A stretch of 64,000 bases of DNA from Aquatica leii (GCA_035610365.1 CM069433.1:54178487-54242486), one strand, 5' to 3'. Positions 21,351 through 34,218 are shown, counted from the first letter of the stretch. Notes: generated from the letters alone by a model not told the origin. Numbers and translations: made by a program.

Positions 21351-22541
21351 ATGCCGGTGACGCGTTTGCAAGTAGTTAAAATGGATTCAAAAATATTTGA
21401 AATTCTCGAACCGATGAATAAAAAAATGGGCGAAAATTCTCAGAAAATGGAAAAAAAGTTTCACGAAAATTCGCAGAAAATGGAAGAAAACTCTAGAAAA
21501 ATTGAAGAAAAGTTTTACGAAACTTCCCAGAAAATTGAAGAAAAATTATTTGAAAATAACCAGAAGATAGATGAAAAATTGATGGAAAATTCTAGACGTT
21601 TAAAAGAAGAAATACAAACAAGCATAGAAAATCAAATAAAAATTGTTCAAGAGGAAACCCAAACAGATATGTTAAATTTAAAAGAAGAAATTTTCGAATC
21701 TATGAATGACAAAATAAAAGCAGTAGGGGATAGAATGAAACTGCTTGAAGAAAAAATGAACCAAATGATTTGCCATGGCGAAGGAAGCGTCACGAGCGAA
21801 GATTTAATAATGGACCATTGGGAAGAAAACACTCACAAGTTCAAAGTTGTACCACCTAATTTTGATGTTAAAGTTCCATGGTCAACTTACTACAAGCAGT
21901 TCGAGGCCGCAGCTACAGCTAATGGTTGGAGCAACAAGCAGAAAGCGACGTCTTTAATAGTGTCCTTACGTGGAGAAACGCTTGGAATTTTACAAACTGT
22001 TCCGGACCACCTGCAAGAAAATTACGAACTTTTAATATTACGATTAGAAATGAGATATGGAGATGCCCATGTTCAACAAGTCTATCAAGCTCAAATTAAA
22101 AGTCGGGTTCAGAAAGCTGCCGAAAGTCTTCAAGAGTTTGAGGCTGACATCGCTAGATTAACACGGCTTGCGTATCCTACAGCACCAGATACTTTCTTGG
22201 AGCAGTTGGCTATTCAAACCTTTGTAGACGGCTTCCGAGACAACGAAACGCAGCAGACTCTACGGTTAGCAAGACCGAAGACGTTAGATGACGTTTTAAA
22301 CCATGCTTTGGAGTTCGAGGCAGCGAAACAAGCGTCGCACCGAAGCAGCCATAAGCTCCGTTGTGCTACAGAAATACCCTCGAACTCAGAAGAAAGCATT
22401 GAAGACATAGTGCGACGTATATTTCGGGAACAAGTAGCTCGAGGAAGAGAAGTGAGGTGTTGGAACTGCGGAGAAGTGGGCCACGTACGACGACGTTGTA
22501 CTAAGCCCAAAAGAAGACTAGAAGAGCGTCAGGAAAACTAG
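21351..22541 (+). CDS. gag: gag of the LTR element (fossil)
   Basis: A 396-codon frame counted from the first ATG (another in-frame ATG is at 21381). Residues about 20-120 are a charged, heptad-like coiled coil with repeated 'ENSQKMEE/KIEEKF' units. Residues about 165-340 hold a Ty3-type capsid region (WSTYYKQFEAAATANGW, then IKSRVQKAAESLQEFEADIA and FVDGFRDNETQQTLRLARPK). A zinc knuckle CWNCGEVGHVRRRC lies near residue 370. Gag proteins assemble particles around element RNA. The frame is open throughout. Downstream, 22556-22780 gives LVDTGATKTIIRP, the active-site motif of the retroviral-type protease. Confidence 0.85.
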   Translation: MPVTRLQVVKMDSKIFEILEPMNKKMGENSQKMEKKFHENSQKMEENSRKIEEKFYETSQKIEEKLFENNQKIDEKLMENSRRLKEEIQTSIENQIKIVQEETQTDMLNLKEEIFESMNDKIKAVGDRMKLLEEKMNQMICHGEGSVTSEDLIMDHWEENTHKFKVVPPNFDVKVPWSTYYKQFEAAATANGWSNKQKATSLIVSLRGETLGILQTVPDHLQENYELLILRLEMRYGDAHVQQVYQAQIKSRVQKAAESLQEFEADIARLTRLAYPTAPDTFLEQLAIQTFVDGFRDNETQQTLRLARPKTLDDVLNHALEFEAAKQASHRSSHKLRCATEIPSNSEESIEDIVRRIFREQVARGREVRCWNCGEVGHVRRRCTKPKRRLEERQEN

Positions 22542-22780
22542 AACAGGTCGACCGAATGGGGCGAAAGTTGACCTCAACGAGCCATGCCCCAGAGATTACC
22601 ATCCAAATGGCATCGCCTAGAAAGAAATTGCATAGCATTTATCTCGATGGCAAGATCAATGGGAGAAGCGTCCAGTTACTGGTTGACACGGGAGCGACGA
22701 AGACCATCATTCGTCCTGACATGTTATTGGAAAACGAGAAGACATCACTAGTAACAGCACGACTTCGAACAGCGAACGGC

Positions 22781-23252
22781 CGTTCGAGAAGTTATTTGCA
22801 AAGGCAAGAGCGTTCTAGAAGCTTTTATCCATCTTCTAGAAGATATACCGAAAAATAGGGAACATTCCAGAAGGATTTCCTTATGTGTATATATACCGAC
22901 GGAACAATTCGTAGGTCAGTTATTGCCGTAACGCAAATGCAACAGTATTAAGAAGATTATTCAAGTGAAGATAAATAAGTGATTAGCACGTGCAAAGTTT
23001 TAAATAAATAACAGTGTACACCGAATCGAGTGAACGTGACTTATAGTGTAAACAAACAAGTCAGTGGCTTTATCTTATCGTCGCGTAAGTGATAGCATAT
23101 TATTGTTTTATATAAATTACTGTAAGTTTTTATCTTTAGATATTTAAATTTAATTAGTTCGGTTAATTTAAAAGTGTACATATTTCTAGAATAAGTAAAC
23201 GTGTTTTTAGTCGTTTTAAATAAATTAGTTTTTAATAAATAGTATCGCTACA
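22781..23252 (+). repeat. 3' LTR
   Basis: Matches the 5' LTR with roughly a dozen differences and ends GCTACA, followed by the target duplication ATTC. Confidence 0.85.
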
Positions 23253-23539
23253 ATTCTTTTAAAAAAATAACAGGGTAGAACAATTAGTACACGATCATTG
23301 ACTTTATTTTGACATTTGTCATTTACTTTTTATAATCTTATAATAATTTTGACTAACGATGACAATTTCAATTGTCGAAACTAGTTTCTTGTTTATAACA
23401 AATAGTTACTATTTGTGGATTGATTGATATCAAATTTTATTTCAATAACTCTACTTATTAGAGATAGATTACTTTATCTAACTACGATACTTCGTCTGAT
23501 AATACGCCCGTAATAGCTAGAGTGAGCGCAACTATACCA

Positions 23540-26035
23540 TACCAGGAACCCAGACATATCCTCAGCAACGCAAAAACTAATTAGGAAGTGTTTAATAGAA
23601 GGTTAAGCTTAAAAGCAACCGATAAATTAGAATATGTAACAAACCAGTTTACAACAATTGTAGAGGAAGCTAGATGGAAGGCAACACCACAAATAAACAA
23701 TCTAAAATCTAGTATTCCTAATATTGCTACTGAAATAATGGAACTAGTGCAAGAACAATAAAGAACCAGAGCAGTATAACAGCGTAGCAGTAATATTGAA
23801 AACAAAAATAAGCTAAATTAATTAAACAATAAACTACGCCGTAAATTGCAACAAATCCGGAATGAAACATTTAAGTTAAACAAATTCATTTTTTGTGAAT
23901 GATTCATTAATGTATAGAGCAACCAAAGGAATTACACGACCTAAGAAACACATACCATTATTACAAAAAGAAACGAGAATATCGGCAAGGTCTAATAAAG
24001 AAAAAGCTGCAATATTTGCTGAACAGTTACAAAACACATTTCAGCTAAGTTACGAGTGCGATCATGAAACTGAAAATTATCTAGCAAGTTCGCTACAATT
24101 ATCGCTTTCCATATTGTTTCACACTGTAGAAGATTAAAAAACTAAACAGCAAAAAATCTCTAGGTTATGATCTCATAGCAAAAATCATCTTAATACGCCT
24201 ACCTGAGAAACGACTTTTTTTACAACCTTTCTTTAATGACACCCTACGGCTTGGATACTGGTCATTATTATTGAAATTTGCCTAAATTAGTTTAACACTT
24301 AAAATAGGTAAACATCCCAATCAAATTAAATCATATCGTTCTATCAGCCTTCTCCCAATAGTTTCCAAGCTGCTGGAAAAACTAATACTTTAAGGGGGTT
24401 CCGGACTAAAAACAAATTTCTAATTTACGCTTTCATGAAATTTAATAACAACCCACATTACACTAAAATGGCATACACAACGCAAATCACCAAGTAGCTC
24501 ACAAACAATTGATTTTGTAAACAAAAGAAATACCTTAATAATACAAAATAAGCATAGCCTACGATAATATTTTGAGGTCAGTCTTTTTTATTTAGCATAA
24601 AGTAATGTTGGTTCTCTAACTTGGAATATTTCAGTCGTCAGGGTAACTTTTAACTGAAAATTTACTAAAGAGGTTTTGCTATCAGTATGATAACTGTAGA
24701 ACATTATTTCAACATATTTTTATAACTAAAGTGAATAAAATTTGTCCCATAGATAAAAATGTGCAAAAATGTTTTTACTTTTGTAGTTATATGAGTATAA
24801 CGTAGCTGCATAGTCTGTCACAAAATAATTTATTTAACATTAATTTACTTAAATTACTTATTTTTTAATCTATAGAGCCATTTATAAAACCGTTAGGTAT
24901 AAACTCAAATGTCGAGAAAACTGATGGCGTCTTTTTTAAACACAGTTTTATCTATAGGAAAAGTGCAAAAGTTGCAATTGTACTGTTGACGTTCAGAGAC
25001 TTCTTAAATGTTTGAACGAATGTGAATTCCAAGTCGAATGGTTATCAAATTAATTAGACACTCAGCAAGTCAACAATCTCACTGACTGGTTAACATAAGT
25101 CATACAGCAATTGAAGACGAAGTGTATTGTAGTGCAGTGTTTCTGGAGGCGAGTAACGCACTCGATAAAGTGTGGCATACAGGGTTGCTTTTCAAAATCA
25201 AAAGGTAATTACCACAAAATTATTATCTACTTGTACAATCTTATCTAATCGATCGTTGCTTTCAAACTAAAGTAGGCAGTGAAATATCCCAATTGAAAGA
25301 AATAAATGCAGGCGTTCCCCAAGATAGCATCCTCGGGCTATTAATGTATTTGTTATATACATACGACCTGCCGGCTACATAACAAACAAGCCGATGTACC
25401 TTTGCCGATGACACAGCAATACTTGCATGTAACAAAGATCCATTAAAAGCTTTTGAAATACTACAAGAATATTTAAACCTATTGCAAACGTGGTTAAAAA
25501 AATAGAAAGTGAAAATTACTGAAAGCAAGTCAACACTTAACCTTCACGACCAAGCACTTAACGTGTTCTCCGGTTATTCTCAACAACGTTAGCATTCCAC
25601 AGGCAGGTGAAGTTAGATACTTTCGCTTATACCTAGATCGACGATGGAGGGTTCATACACAGAAAAAACGTAAGGAAATTAACTTACGTTGTAAGAAAAT
25701 TGATTGGCTCATTGATAAAAATTCGCCCTTTCATTAGATAATAAATTATTAATTTATAATTGCATAATTCGTTCTATCAGGCTATATGGTTGCAAACTTT
25801 AGGGATGTGTTCGCAAATAAACTTTAAAGTCAATACAGCGCTTCTAGTCTAAAATACTTATAATGCTATATAAAGCCCCTTGGTACGTGTGGAACATAAC
25901 TATGCATAGTGACCCCAACATCCCATTTGCGATAAATTTAATAAAAGCAACAGAAATGAAACATCGTAATAAGCTGGAAAAACATTCCAAATGTAACAGT
26001 AAGATGAACCCCAAACCAGTAGATTAAAAACGAGG
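23540..26035 (+). pseudogene. Jockey LINE ORF2 relic (reverse transcriptase)
   Basis: First part: LEYVTNQFTTIVEEARWKAT then IMELVQEQ (linker before the RT), an open piece PKKHIPLLQKETRISARSNK then EKAAIFAEQLQNTF (23895-24130), GYDLIAKI and SYRSISLLPIVSKLLEKLIL (ending about 24391), the RT 'sYRpISLLp..sK..Ekl' signature. Second part from about 25012: VYCSAVFLEASNALDKVWHT, INAGVPQDSILG (about 25305) and CTFADDTAILACNKDP (about 25400) with the catalytic FADD, then IRLYGCKL and APWYVWN near the end. The order is that of Jockey elements. Stops and shifts are frequent. Roughly 50 codons expected between the two parts are replaced by unrelated DNA. Confidence 0.8.
24395..25010. other. About 0.6 kb insert within the LINE reverse transcriptase
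   Basis: RT similarity stops at about 24391 and resumes at about 25012. The intervening AT-rich DNA starts GGGGGTTCCGGAC and has no coding similarity. No matching inverted end or target duplication was found, so the kind of insertion is unknown. Confidence 0.45.
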
Positions 26036-26284
26036 TGGCTAGTAGATTTAATAGACTAAATTAGGGGTGATACTTTCTCCTTATGCTTTTAATTAATTAT
26101 ATATAAAATTAGCTCATAGAATATGATGTTATTCTGATTGCTAATATACAAATAAGTAAAAAAAATTACAAACAATTTGTATTTGTAGTTCTAACTGATA
26201 ACTTATTGTTAACAGTATTTTCTAAATATCAAAAGTTGGGTTTTTTAGCACTAATCGAATTATTCTATAATACATCTACAGATA

Positions 26285-27350
26285 GAATGTAAAGTTACAG
26301 TAAGTTTGCTTTTAACTTGCTTTTTCCTTGCCAAGTTTAGGAATTTTGCTGCAAGTTTACAGCATTATTTGTAATATGGGCAACTTGGACAACACGCTTG
26401 AGAAATTATAGTAGTTTGCTGCAAACTTGCAGAAAACTTTCTTTTGCAAAATTGCAGTACGCCGGCGTAAACGCATAAATACCGGCGCACGTCTCGCCAT
26501 TTTTATGTTAATAAAAATCATGTTTGTCATTTACATGGTGTTTGTAATCTACCACGTTATTATTTGATTATGTACTTACTCATCGTAGACTTTTTCGATG
26601 CGTATTATTGCATTTTAGTGCATTTATTGGTTTGTATGCACATTCGATTAAAAATTTAAACACTAGTAACCGAGTTTGAGACCATTAATGTATGTTTTGT
26701 ATTGTGTAATAATAATATTTTAAATATTTATAGTTTAGTATGCTTTTAGCTTATTTAACATTACCATTAAATAAGCAATTAAGGTTATTCTTAAATTTAT
26801 GTTTTATGCTTCAGGTCAACAAACCGAGCGATGAGTAGGACAGTTGAAAATGGAACAGAATTAAAACAAACAGACCTACTTTATGAAGTTGTAACTATTT
26901 TGTAGAAACAAATCTTTATTTAATTACAATATCAATAAGCAAAATATTCTTTGTGTTTCTTTGTATCTTTTTTCAAATTGTAGTGATATTACTGAAAGTT
27001 TGATGAGTTTCCATGACAAGCAACGTTAATATGCTTGTAAGTAAACAAGTCTTGCGATTACATATTTTAATACCATTTTTACAAAATTTAAACTTTACTA
27101 TAACAATGGACTTACATTTCTCCAAATTTAAGTTTTGGCATAGCAAGACGTAACGTAAATATTGCTACAAGTTTGTCATAAGCTTGTTATTGCTTCCTTT
27201 GTCAAGTTTCAGCAAACTTGGTGCAAGCCTCCAAACTTGTCATGACAATATTGCTTTAGTTTTATAGTTGTAACGATAAGTTTGCTGCAATCCTGAAGCT
27301 AATTGCTGTTTGAGTCTAAACTTGTTTAATAAATTTTGCTAATATAAGCA
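26285..27350. mobile_element. Non-autonomous element with arrays of a CAAACTTG motif
   Basis: Both flanks of this kilobase (26290-26460 and 27130-27320) are dense in aagtttgc, gcaaactt, aacttgc and acaagttt strings in both orientations, including AGTTTGCTGCAAACT (26413-26427), a perfect palindrome. The middle lacks them. A fragment of the same family (catcaaacttgcagcaag) is at 38815-38870. Subterminal arrays flanking a motif-free centre suggest a DNA transposon related in style to the 8617-14534 element. Ends not resolved. Confidence 0.5.
26831..26905 (+). other. Possible short exon inside the CAAACTTG element
   Basis: A 24-codon frame beginning MSRTVENGTELKQTDLLYEV follows an AG acceptor-like 'tgcttcag' and sits just downstream of a GC-richer patch (26460-26510). 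It might be the first exon of a vanished transposase gene. The frame is short enough to be chance. Confidence 0.15.
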
Positions 27351-29764
27351 ATATTTAAATTCTTAAAAATAAGCTCTTCTAAATAAACAACTAAACGTCT
27401 CATTCTACTTAAAACATTATTATTCGTATTATATTGTAAACACTAACCATCCATGAGCATTTTTTAGAAAATCGAACAAGATACGAAAATCGAAAAAGGA
27501 AATATACTATTAAACACAAGTATAAATAAACAAATAAATGCTTCAATAAATGCTATTTCTTAATATAATTAAAAATTGATTAAAACATACAGAAATTAAA
27601 AAAAACTGCAGTAAATATATAATATATATTATTAAAAAAATAAATTTAGCGCAACAAAAAACTATAAAGTAATAAAAAAAAGCAAATGAATAAAATCATA
27701 AAGCTAATAAAAGCTTAAAGTTAAAATAATTTTAAATACACCTAGAAACAACACACACAAGTAGAAGTTAATGTAAACATAAAAAAACAGAATTTAGAAT
27801 TTGAAACACCGGGACAATTATAATTAAAAAAAAAATAAGAAGTTATTTTCCGATGTCATTATAGTTTAATATTAAGTTTTTTATACTACGTCTAATAGAA
27901 CATGCACTAAATTTAAAAATGATAATAGAAACTAATAGCGCTAATAGTTTTTATAAGAAACTTGATACAATCGTTAATTTTATTCCCTAAATTGTACCAA
28001 CTTTTAATGAAGCAATTCACAACGAGTGACGCGAAAACTGAAGTCGACGGTAAGAGCGGGCGAATTACTAATTTGAATTTGCAGATTATTTCAGATTCCT
28101 GCTAAATCACACGCTACTAAACAAGAAGTTGTACAGAAAGCACTAATCAGGATTAGACATGCACATGGCAGAATAATTTCTGGAACTGTTTAAACATCTT
28201 ACGCTTTCTGAACGCACATGCCATTGCTTATGACTTGAACTCCAACTGCTATTACACTTGCTACTGGTTTTAATTTTGACAGAATTTTACATTTTAACTC
28301 TAAAACGCTGCACAAATTTAGATAGACATATTTATGTTTTGTTTTTATTTAAATGTTGGGTTTAATTTGATGTCAATCAATTAAAAGTTGTAAAAGAATT
28401 GATTATATTTAGCAAAGCAAATTCAAATATATTTTGTCTTATCTTAAGCAGCTGTTATCCATATCATTCATAATGTTCAAAAACTAACTTTATAGTCAAA
28501 CAGAAGTGACAGATTAGATCAAACCAATTACTTTAATTACAGAGTAATTTTTAAATTGTTTAAATTTTTTTTGTTATTTAAAGGAAATAAATGCAACAAT
28601 ATCTGAAAAGCATTTTTGTTAATAATTAAAACTATAACTTCGGTTAATGTGCCGACAAAATAAAATTAAATAACAGCATGTTACAAGACATAAAAATAGT
28701 AAATTACATACTGGGGCGGATAGTATTCCATTTCTGTCGAGAGAACTATAGCTTACCGAGAGGCGTAGCCTTAAGGTGAACTAGTTTTCAAGACACCGGC
28801 GATATTACCGCAGTCGCACGATTGATGTTACTACACCAATGTGACTATTGCTGATACGTTCTTTACTGCTGTATTTTAAACTAAGCTTTTTACTACGCGA
28901 TACATTTTTGAAAATATTTTTGATATTTGTTATTACATTATGAGAATTACTATGCAAAACGTTTTCTGATACACATTGTCATATGTTCTGATACTGGAAA
29001 TATCTTAAAAATACTTTGGGGATACATAAATCAAAATTTTCATATTCCCCATGTTAATCTGTATGCTTCAGAATTTCCGGGACACACGGTATACGGAGTG
29101 CTGCATCTTAAATAAATTATCTTAGATGTACCTACGATAACTCTTGAATCAAAAGTCCTAGTAACTTGAAATTTTGTATGGAGCTGACTTTTCATATTTT
29201 CTTGGTTTTATTAAAGAATGGATCATATAAAGAAACCAAGAGTAAGTGTATCCGCCATTTTTAACAGTTTTTTTTATATAATTTTGTACGTATGTAAATT
29301 ATTCGAATTATTTTTACAGTTCCTTATAAAGATAATTGTTCCTAACAAATTATTCAAATAAAAAAAATTCTAACATTAATAGTTTATCAGATATTTAATT
29401 TGTAATTTAAAATGAATTTACAAATATAATATAGTTTTGAATCCTGCCTGCGGCGATTTTTTTTACTGATTTATTAAAGGGGTAAATAATATCAACGCGC
29501 ACAAATACAAGGATTAGTCGATATGATCTTAATGAAATCGAGGGGAAAAATTTAAAAAAAAAATTATATCATGCTAGGAAATCAATACAAACGTGTACAT
29601 ATCACTTCAAAATAATTTCAGAGTAAGGATGCATTTTCAATTTACCACGCAATTTGATTTTTTGTTTTATCATTAACAATTTTAGTTACCTGTAAATGTT
29701 CGTTTAACTTTAGAATACCTGTACATGTTTTTTTATTTTGGAAAATTCTTATAAACAATTAGTA
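27351..29764. other. AT-rich stretch, one exon-like frame
   Basis: Largely A/T-rich simple sequence, with a GC-richer patch at 28710-28860. A 62-codon plus frame at 28927-29115 contains SDTGNILKILWGYINQNFHI and FPGHTVYGVLHLK, which looks more protein-like than its surroundings but matches nothing I can name. Confidence 0.3.
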
Positions 29765-30320
29765 AGGTACGCATGAAGTATTAAGAATTGTTCTAGATGC
29801 GTATTTTGTAATCCTATGTTAGATGGAAGCATTAAAGCCACGGTTTCAATTGCTATGGTTGCGAACAACATTACGATCAAGTTAGAGGGCACACCTACTA
29901 AAATATCTACCCTAACTTCGGGAAACTTGGCACTCTTGGGTTTTCTTTATTTCATATGAAACTGAGTCATTTATTTGTGATAACGTTGTTTATATGCAAT
30001 AGTTTACTTTTTAACAATTTTAGGAAATTTGTATTGAACTTTTGTTACTTTATCAGTCGTATGCACGCACGACTATACTTGCATGTTGCGCTTGTTGTCA
30101 CAATTAAGTATAACACTTTTTGCATGTAATAAATTAAACAGTGTGCTCTGTTTTGCTTAAGCACGTGATATTTGATATTTTTGTTTGTTGTATTCACTGG
30201 CGTAAGTTTATTCTAAAAGTAATGTTAAGCCAATAAAATTGTTTATATGTACGACATGTTGCCTAATCTCAAAAGTTTGCATTATTATTATGATCTGTAA
30301 TATTTATTGACAAACCCTTA
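29765..30320. repeat. Diverged dispersed repeat, copy 2
   Basis: Aligns to 1-815 in the same orientation, starting at 'attgttctagatgcgta' (compare 'atgttctggatgtgta' at 40). Lacks the palindromic insert of copy 1 but has its own unrelated segment near 29900-29960. Non-coding. Confidence 0.6.
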
Positions 30321-33300
30321 ACTACTATTTATCTACTATAGGTTTTCCTCGTTTTTAACTTTTTTCTTTTTGTTGAAATAAATATATTCGTTGTAATACA
30401 TTGTGTCTTGCAACTTGTTTCTTTTCAGTGTTCTGCCGATGCAAATGAAATCTGCCGCCTGCACTAAGCTACGGTAAAATTTATGTAACACTTTACTTTG
30501 AAAATAAATAAAATATACCTACCTACATGTATTGTTAAAGTTTACCATTTGTTATAACAGCACTACGACGCTGCTCAAACACAGTGTTTATAGAACCTTT
30601 ATTACTACTATACCTACTTTTTTACAAATTGTAATAGTTATAATACAATCGTTGGTACTAGTTACCAACCTCTTGGTTAAGTTTTTGTAGAAACTTTAGT
30701 TTGTACATATGTGTTACAGTTATTACAAATAAAATACATAACAGTAAAAAAGATAATAAATACCTGTTTTATAAACAATAACAAAAAGAAACAGTTAAAA
30801 GTTACTTAAAAAAGTCCTAAAACATATTTAAAGTTACGTTCACTAATGACTTTGAATTTCAAAGTTTACGTTTTATATTATAATCATATCATATATAAGT
30901 CTACACTAAAATACAAACCAAGTTTAAACCTTGCAAAGCTGTAACCGAAGTTGTCGGCGTTCTTCTAAATTTTATAAAGGGCCCTCATCAGGGCGTGAAG
31001 AAAATCAGTAGACGTAAACAAACAACTAAAAAAATGGAACTGAAGACTAAAGAGATAGATAATCAATTATTTTAGAGGTTTTGTTAAGATTTTTGGTTGC
31101 TCGTTCCAAGTTCATCAAAATCCCCTTACACAAGCGAGTAAAACAATGGTAAAACTGTAGTAACTTCGGATATAACAATGGTTTATTATTTTAGATTTTT
31201 TATTTACATTGATTAGTAGTGCTTATCGTTTTTCGTTTGACAAATTTAATAACATTACACAACTATACTGCTCTCAAGTGGAGGCCTCTATAACTCAAGT
31301 AATCCCTTTACTGAATAACACGTCAATGGTACATAGAAGTTTCAAAATCAAAGTGGAACTAATTTAATTTTCAATAAATATTTTTAGTTTTATTTCCACT
31401 TAAACAAAAAATAATAATTTTATTTAAAAAATATCTCAAACATTTGTACTTGTAAAATAAGAAAATAGCAAAGATCAAACAAAACCATCAACAAAAAAGT
31501 AACTAAAAACAGGTGAATAAAATACAAGCAACATCTGACATAATGAAATTGTATATGATTAAATAATTTGCATACATTCGCAAGTATAAAACAATAACTG
31601 TCTAGAAGGAAAGGCGTCGAGGCTCATTAAAATATTTTAATTGTCATTTTATGAATATTCAGTACACTTGCTTATACTACGCTGGTTCACGATTGAAATG
31701 ATTTTGAAATACAACCGCAGACGGTGTACTTAAATTTCATTTATAATTGTATTTTAATCAAAATACAAGTGCTTGACTTGTAGAATAATTTCTCTTTGTT
31801 AGTATTGATTAATGTTATGCTCAACGTTGAACACCTTAAGAAACAACTAAAGTAATTGAGTTATTTACATTATTCTATATAGAACGCCGTTTTACTGTCA
31901 TATAGAAATATTCGTTATTAAAAAATAATAAGGCAACACATATTTAAAACTAATTATAAATATGTATTTCATATATTTACATAATTAAATAAACTTTTGT
32001 CATATCTTTAAATTCTTTGTCGCAAGTTTTAACACATATCATTTCATTAAAAAATATGCCTCGACTTCTAAAAATATATTACTAATATGAGTTAACAATA
32101 AAAAAATACTTTTTTTAATGAGATAACAAAATAATTATTTGTTTCTATTTTACGAATTAATGTTAGTTCAAATTATTTTATATATCAAAGTAAATAAAAA
32201 TTTCTAAAAATAAAATCAATGTGTTAGAATAATTCTAGTTTACATTACTTTATAAGATTGCTTTATAACCACAATGCTTGAGCAATATAAAAATCAATTG
32301 TAAATATGTTGTAACATATTTTAAATGATATATTAAATTAAAATAAAAACGGAATTTTTTTAATGCATTGAACGAATCATTTCGATTCCATTAAAATGAA
32401 TGAATAACAATCACATGCATTTCAAATCATCTTTTAACATATTTAAAATTCGGAGTTTATTGGTTTGTATATCGAAAAAGTTTAATTTTAAATATGTTGA
32501 AGTCATATATTTAATTACAATGTAATTTGAATCGAAGATATTCAAGTTTAGTTAATATTATGTTAAGAGATTTTTTGGTCATACGTTATATCGTTTCAAA
32601 TGTTCAAATATGTATTTGACATAATTTTAATTCCTAACCTGTAAACACTGTTTTTGTGCCTTATTTTTATAGAAAATGAAGTCCACAAACAGTAAACACT
32701 TGTTAATAAGTTAATAAATAACTTGAACTGTTGGCGCGCATTGAAACCGTTGTGACGCACGCGCTAGGCTACGTTGCCACATGTATAAATGAACTGGTGA
32801 GTAGCTTAAAACGTTATTTCGACGATTACTTGCAATAAAATCGATCGACTGTCAGTATATTCTCTTTTATCTATCCGAAACAAACCAAAGCAAGATTTAA
32901 TATAAATTACGATGGGATGCTGTGTTTTGCTAACTAAAACTGTCGGTTTAGCCCCGGTATCTATGCGGCAAAACAAACAGCTAGTAAATGTCGAAGTGAT
33001 TTTCCAAAGAATTCCAGAATTAATTGACACAATGAAGTCTGCGTTTGTTTCTGTAAGCTATCGGCGGTCCCCGGCACTTACTTCAAACCAAAGAGGCCGA
33101 ACATAGAGATTCTGTTTCGGAAGAATTAAATAACTCGGCACTGTGTCGTGCTGCGTTTATTTACATAAGCTATCGGTAACCCCAGGATCTATGTGATAAC
33201 CGCAGAGTCTGAACTGAACAATGCCAAAGAAAACAAAACATATTTAGTGGTGCATTAATAAAGAAAACTTAACTTACGCAATGGGTTTCTGGTGACGTAA

Positions 33301-34218
33301 ATCGAAAACTATTAATGAACAAGAGATAAATACATACAACGAGATGAAGGGGAAAACGATCGGGTACAGAAATAAATTTATGATATATGAAATGGCGGTT
33401 ATGCGAATGTATGAAATTGTAAATCAATGAGAATCAGGTACGTAGCAAAAGTTGATGTTATTCTGGATAGTTAAAATATTAAGTTTTAGACCGGGAATGG
33501 TTCGAAAATCAACGGTTTTCGAAAAATAGCTAAATGTGCGTTGGCGTCGTTCTTTTCTACCATATCGGGTCACGATTGATTAATAATTATTAATTAATAT
33601 TCGCGTGCGAGGACACGAGTACGATGAGGAACCTAGAAGATGTTATAAATCTAAAGTTTACGTGTATTTGCAGAAATTATCTAATTAAAAAAACAAATAC
33701 GACACTTATACGAGTCTTGTTGCAAAGATAATATGAAAATTGCAGGTAAAGAATTAGTGGTTCCAATACTATTGTTTTATACTCAAAACTGTTTTGTTTT
33801 TTTTTACGTTTGCGTTTATAAAATGCAAGATAAAGTTAATTGCTCCAATGGATCTAATATACTACAACAACCTTTCCTATAAAATTCGTTTAAATCTAAG
33901 AAATATTGAAATAGAAGAGAATTGTTAACAAAACAAATGTATTGTAGCTTAGCTATTTTGTTACTTAAGAAAATGGTACTGTAAAAGGAAATAAGAAATC
34001 AAATACAGGGATGAAGGTAATAGTGATTAAGTATTTGCTTATAATTATTTTTAAACATATAATTTTTTAATGTATAAATAAGTGATTTGCGGTAGTGTTA
34101 TAACACATTGACACTATAACAATTGATTGTTTTTGTAATATTTATGTTGTGTTATTTATTATAACGTGAGTACAAAGTGTTTATGACTATTTTTTGAATA
34201 TGCAGTTTATTAAGTATA
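30321..34218. other. AT-rich stretch with a GC-richer promoter-like patch
   Basis: Mostly A/T-rich with no repeat ends. At 32730-33240 the base composition rises. There is a TATA-like gtataaat (32781), a donor-like GGTGAGTA (near 32797) and an unrecognised 64-codon frame (32912-33106). Three loose repeats of 'ctatcGGt...CCCCgG.atctatg' occur (about 32940, 33057 and 33170). This could be a decayed promoter or first exon. No protein family was recognised. Confidence 0.3.

Larger units (their letters stand above)
20544..23252 (+). mobile_element. Ty3/gypsy-type LTR element, LTR-gag-protease start-LTR
   Basis: Two LTRs (20544-21025 and about 22781-23252) differ at roughly a dozen sites in about 475 bp (near 2.5%), so the insertion is moderately old. 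A 4-bp target duplication ATTC lies at 20540-20543 and 23253-23256. A primer-binding site follows the 5' LTR, then an open gag and the start of a protease. Most of pol is absent, so the element is incomplete. It is inserted in the Jockey LINE. Confidence 0.85.
19695..26060 (+). mobile_element. Jockey-clade LINE, old, split by later insertions
   Basis: ORF1 pieces (19695-20225) and ORF2 reverse-transcriptase pieces (23540-24391 and 25012-26035) lie in the correct order and on one strand. An LTR element (20544-23252, with a 4-bp target duplication) sits between them, and about 0.6 kb of unrelated DNA (24395-25010) interrupts the reverse transcriptase. The endonuclease part of ORF2 is not recognisable. 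No poly(A) tail could be set with confidence near 26060. Confidence 0.75.

Noticed and set aside
33733-33882. 49-codon frame with a hydrophobic stretch (MKIAGKELVVPILLFYTQNC)
   Set aside because: The hydrophobic part is not at the start, there is no second exon or poly(A) signal in register, and the length is expected by chance in AT-rich DNA.
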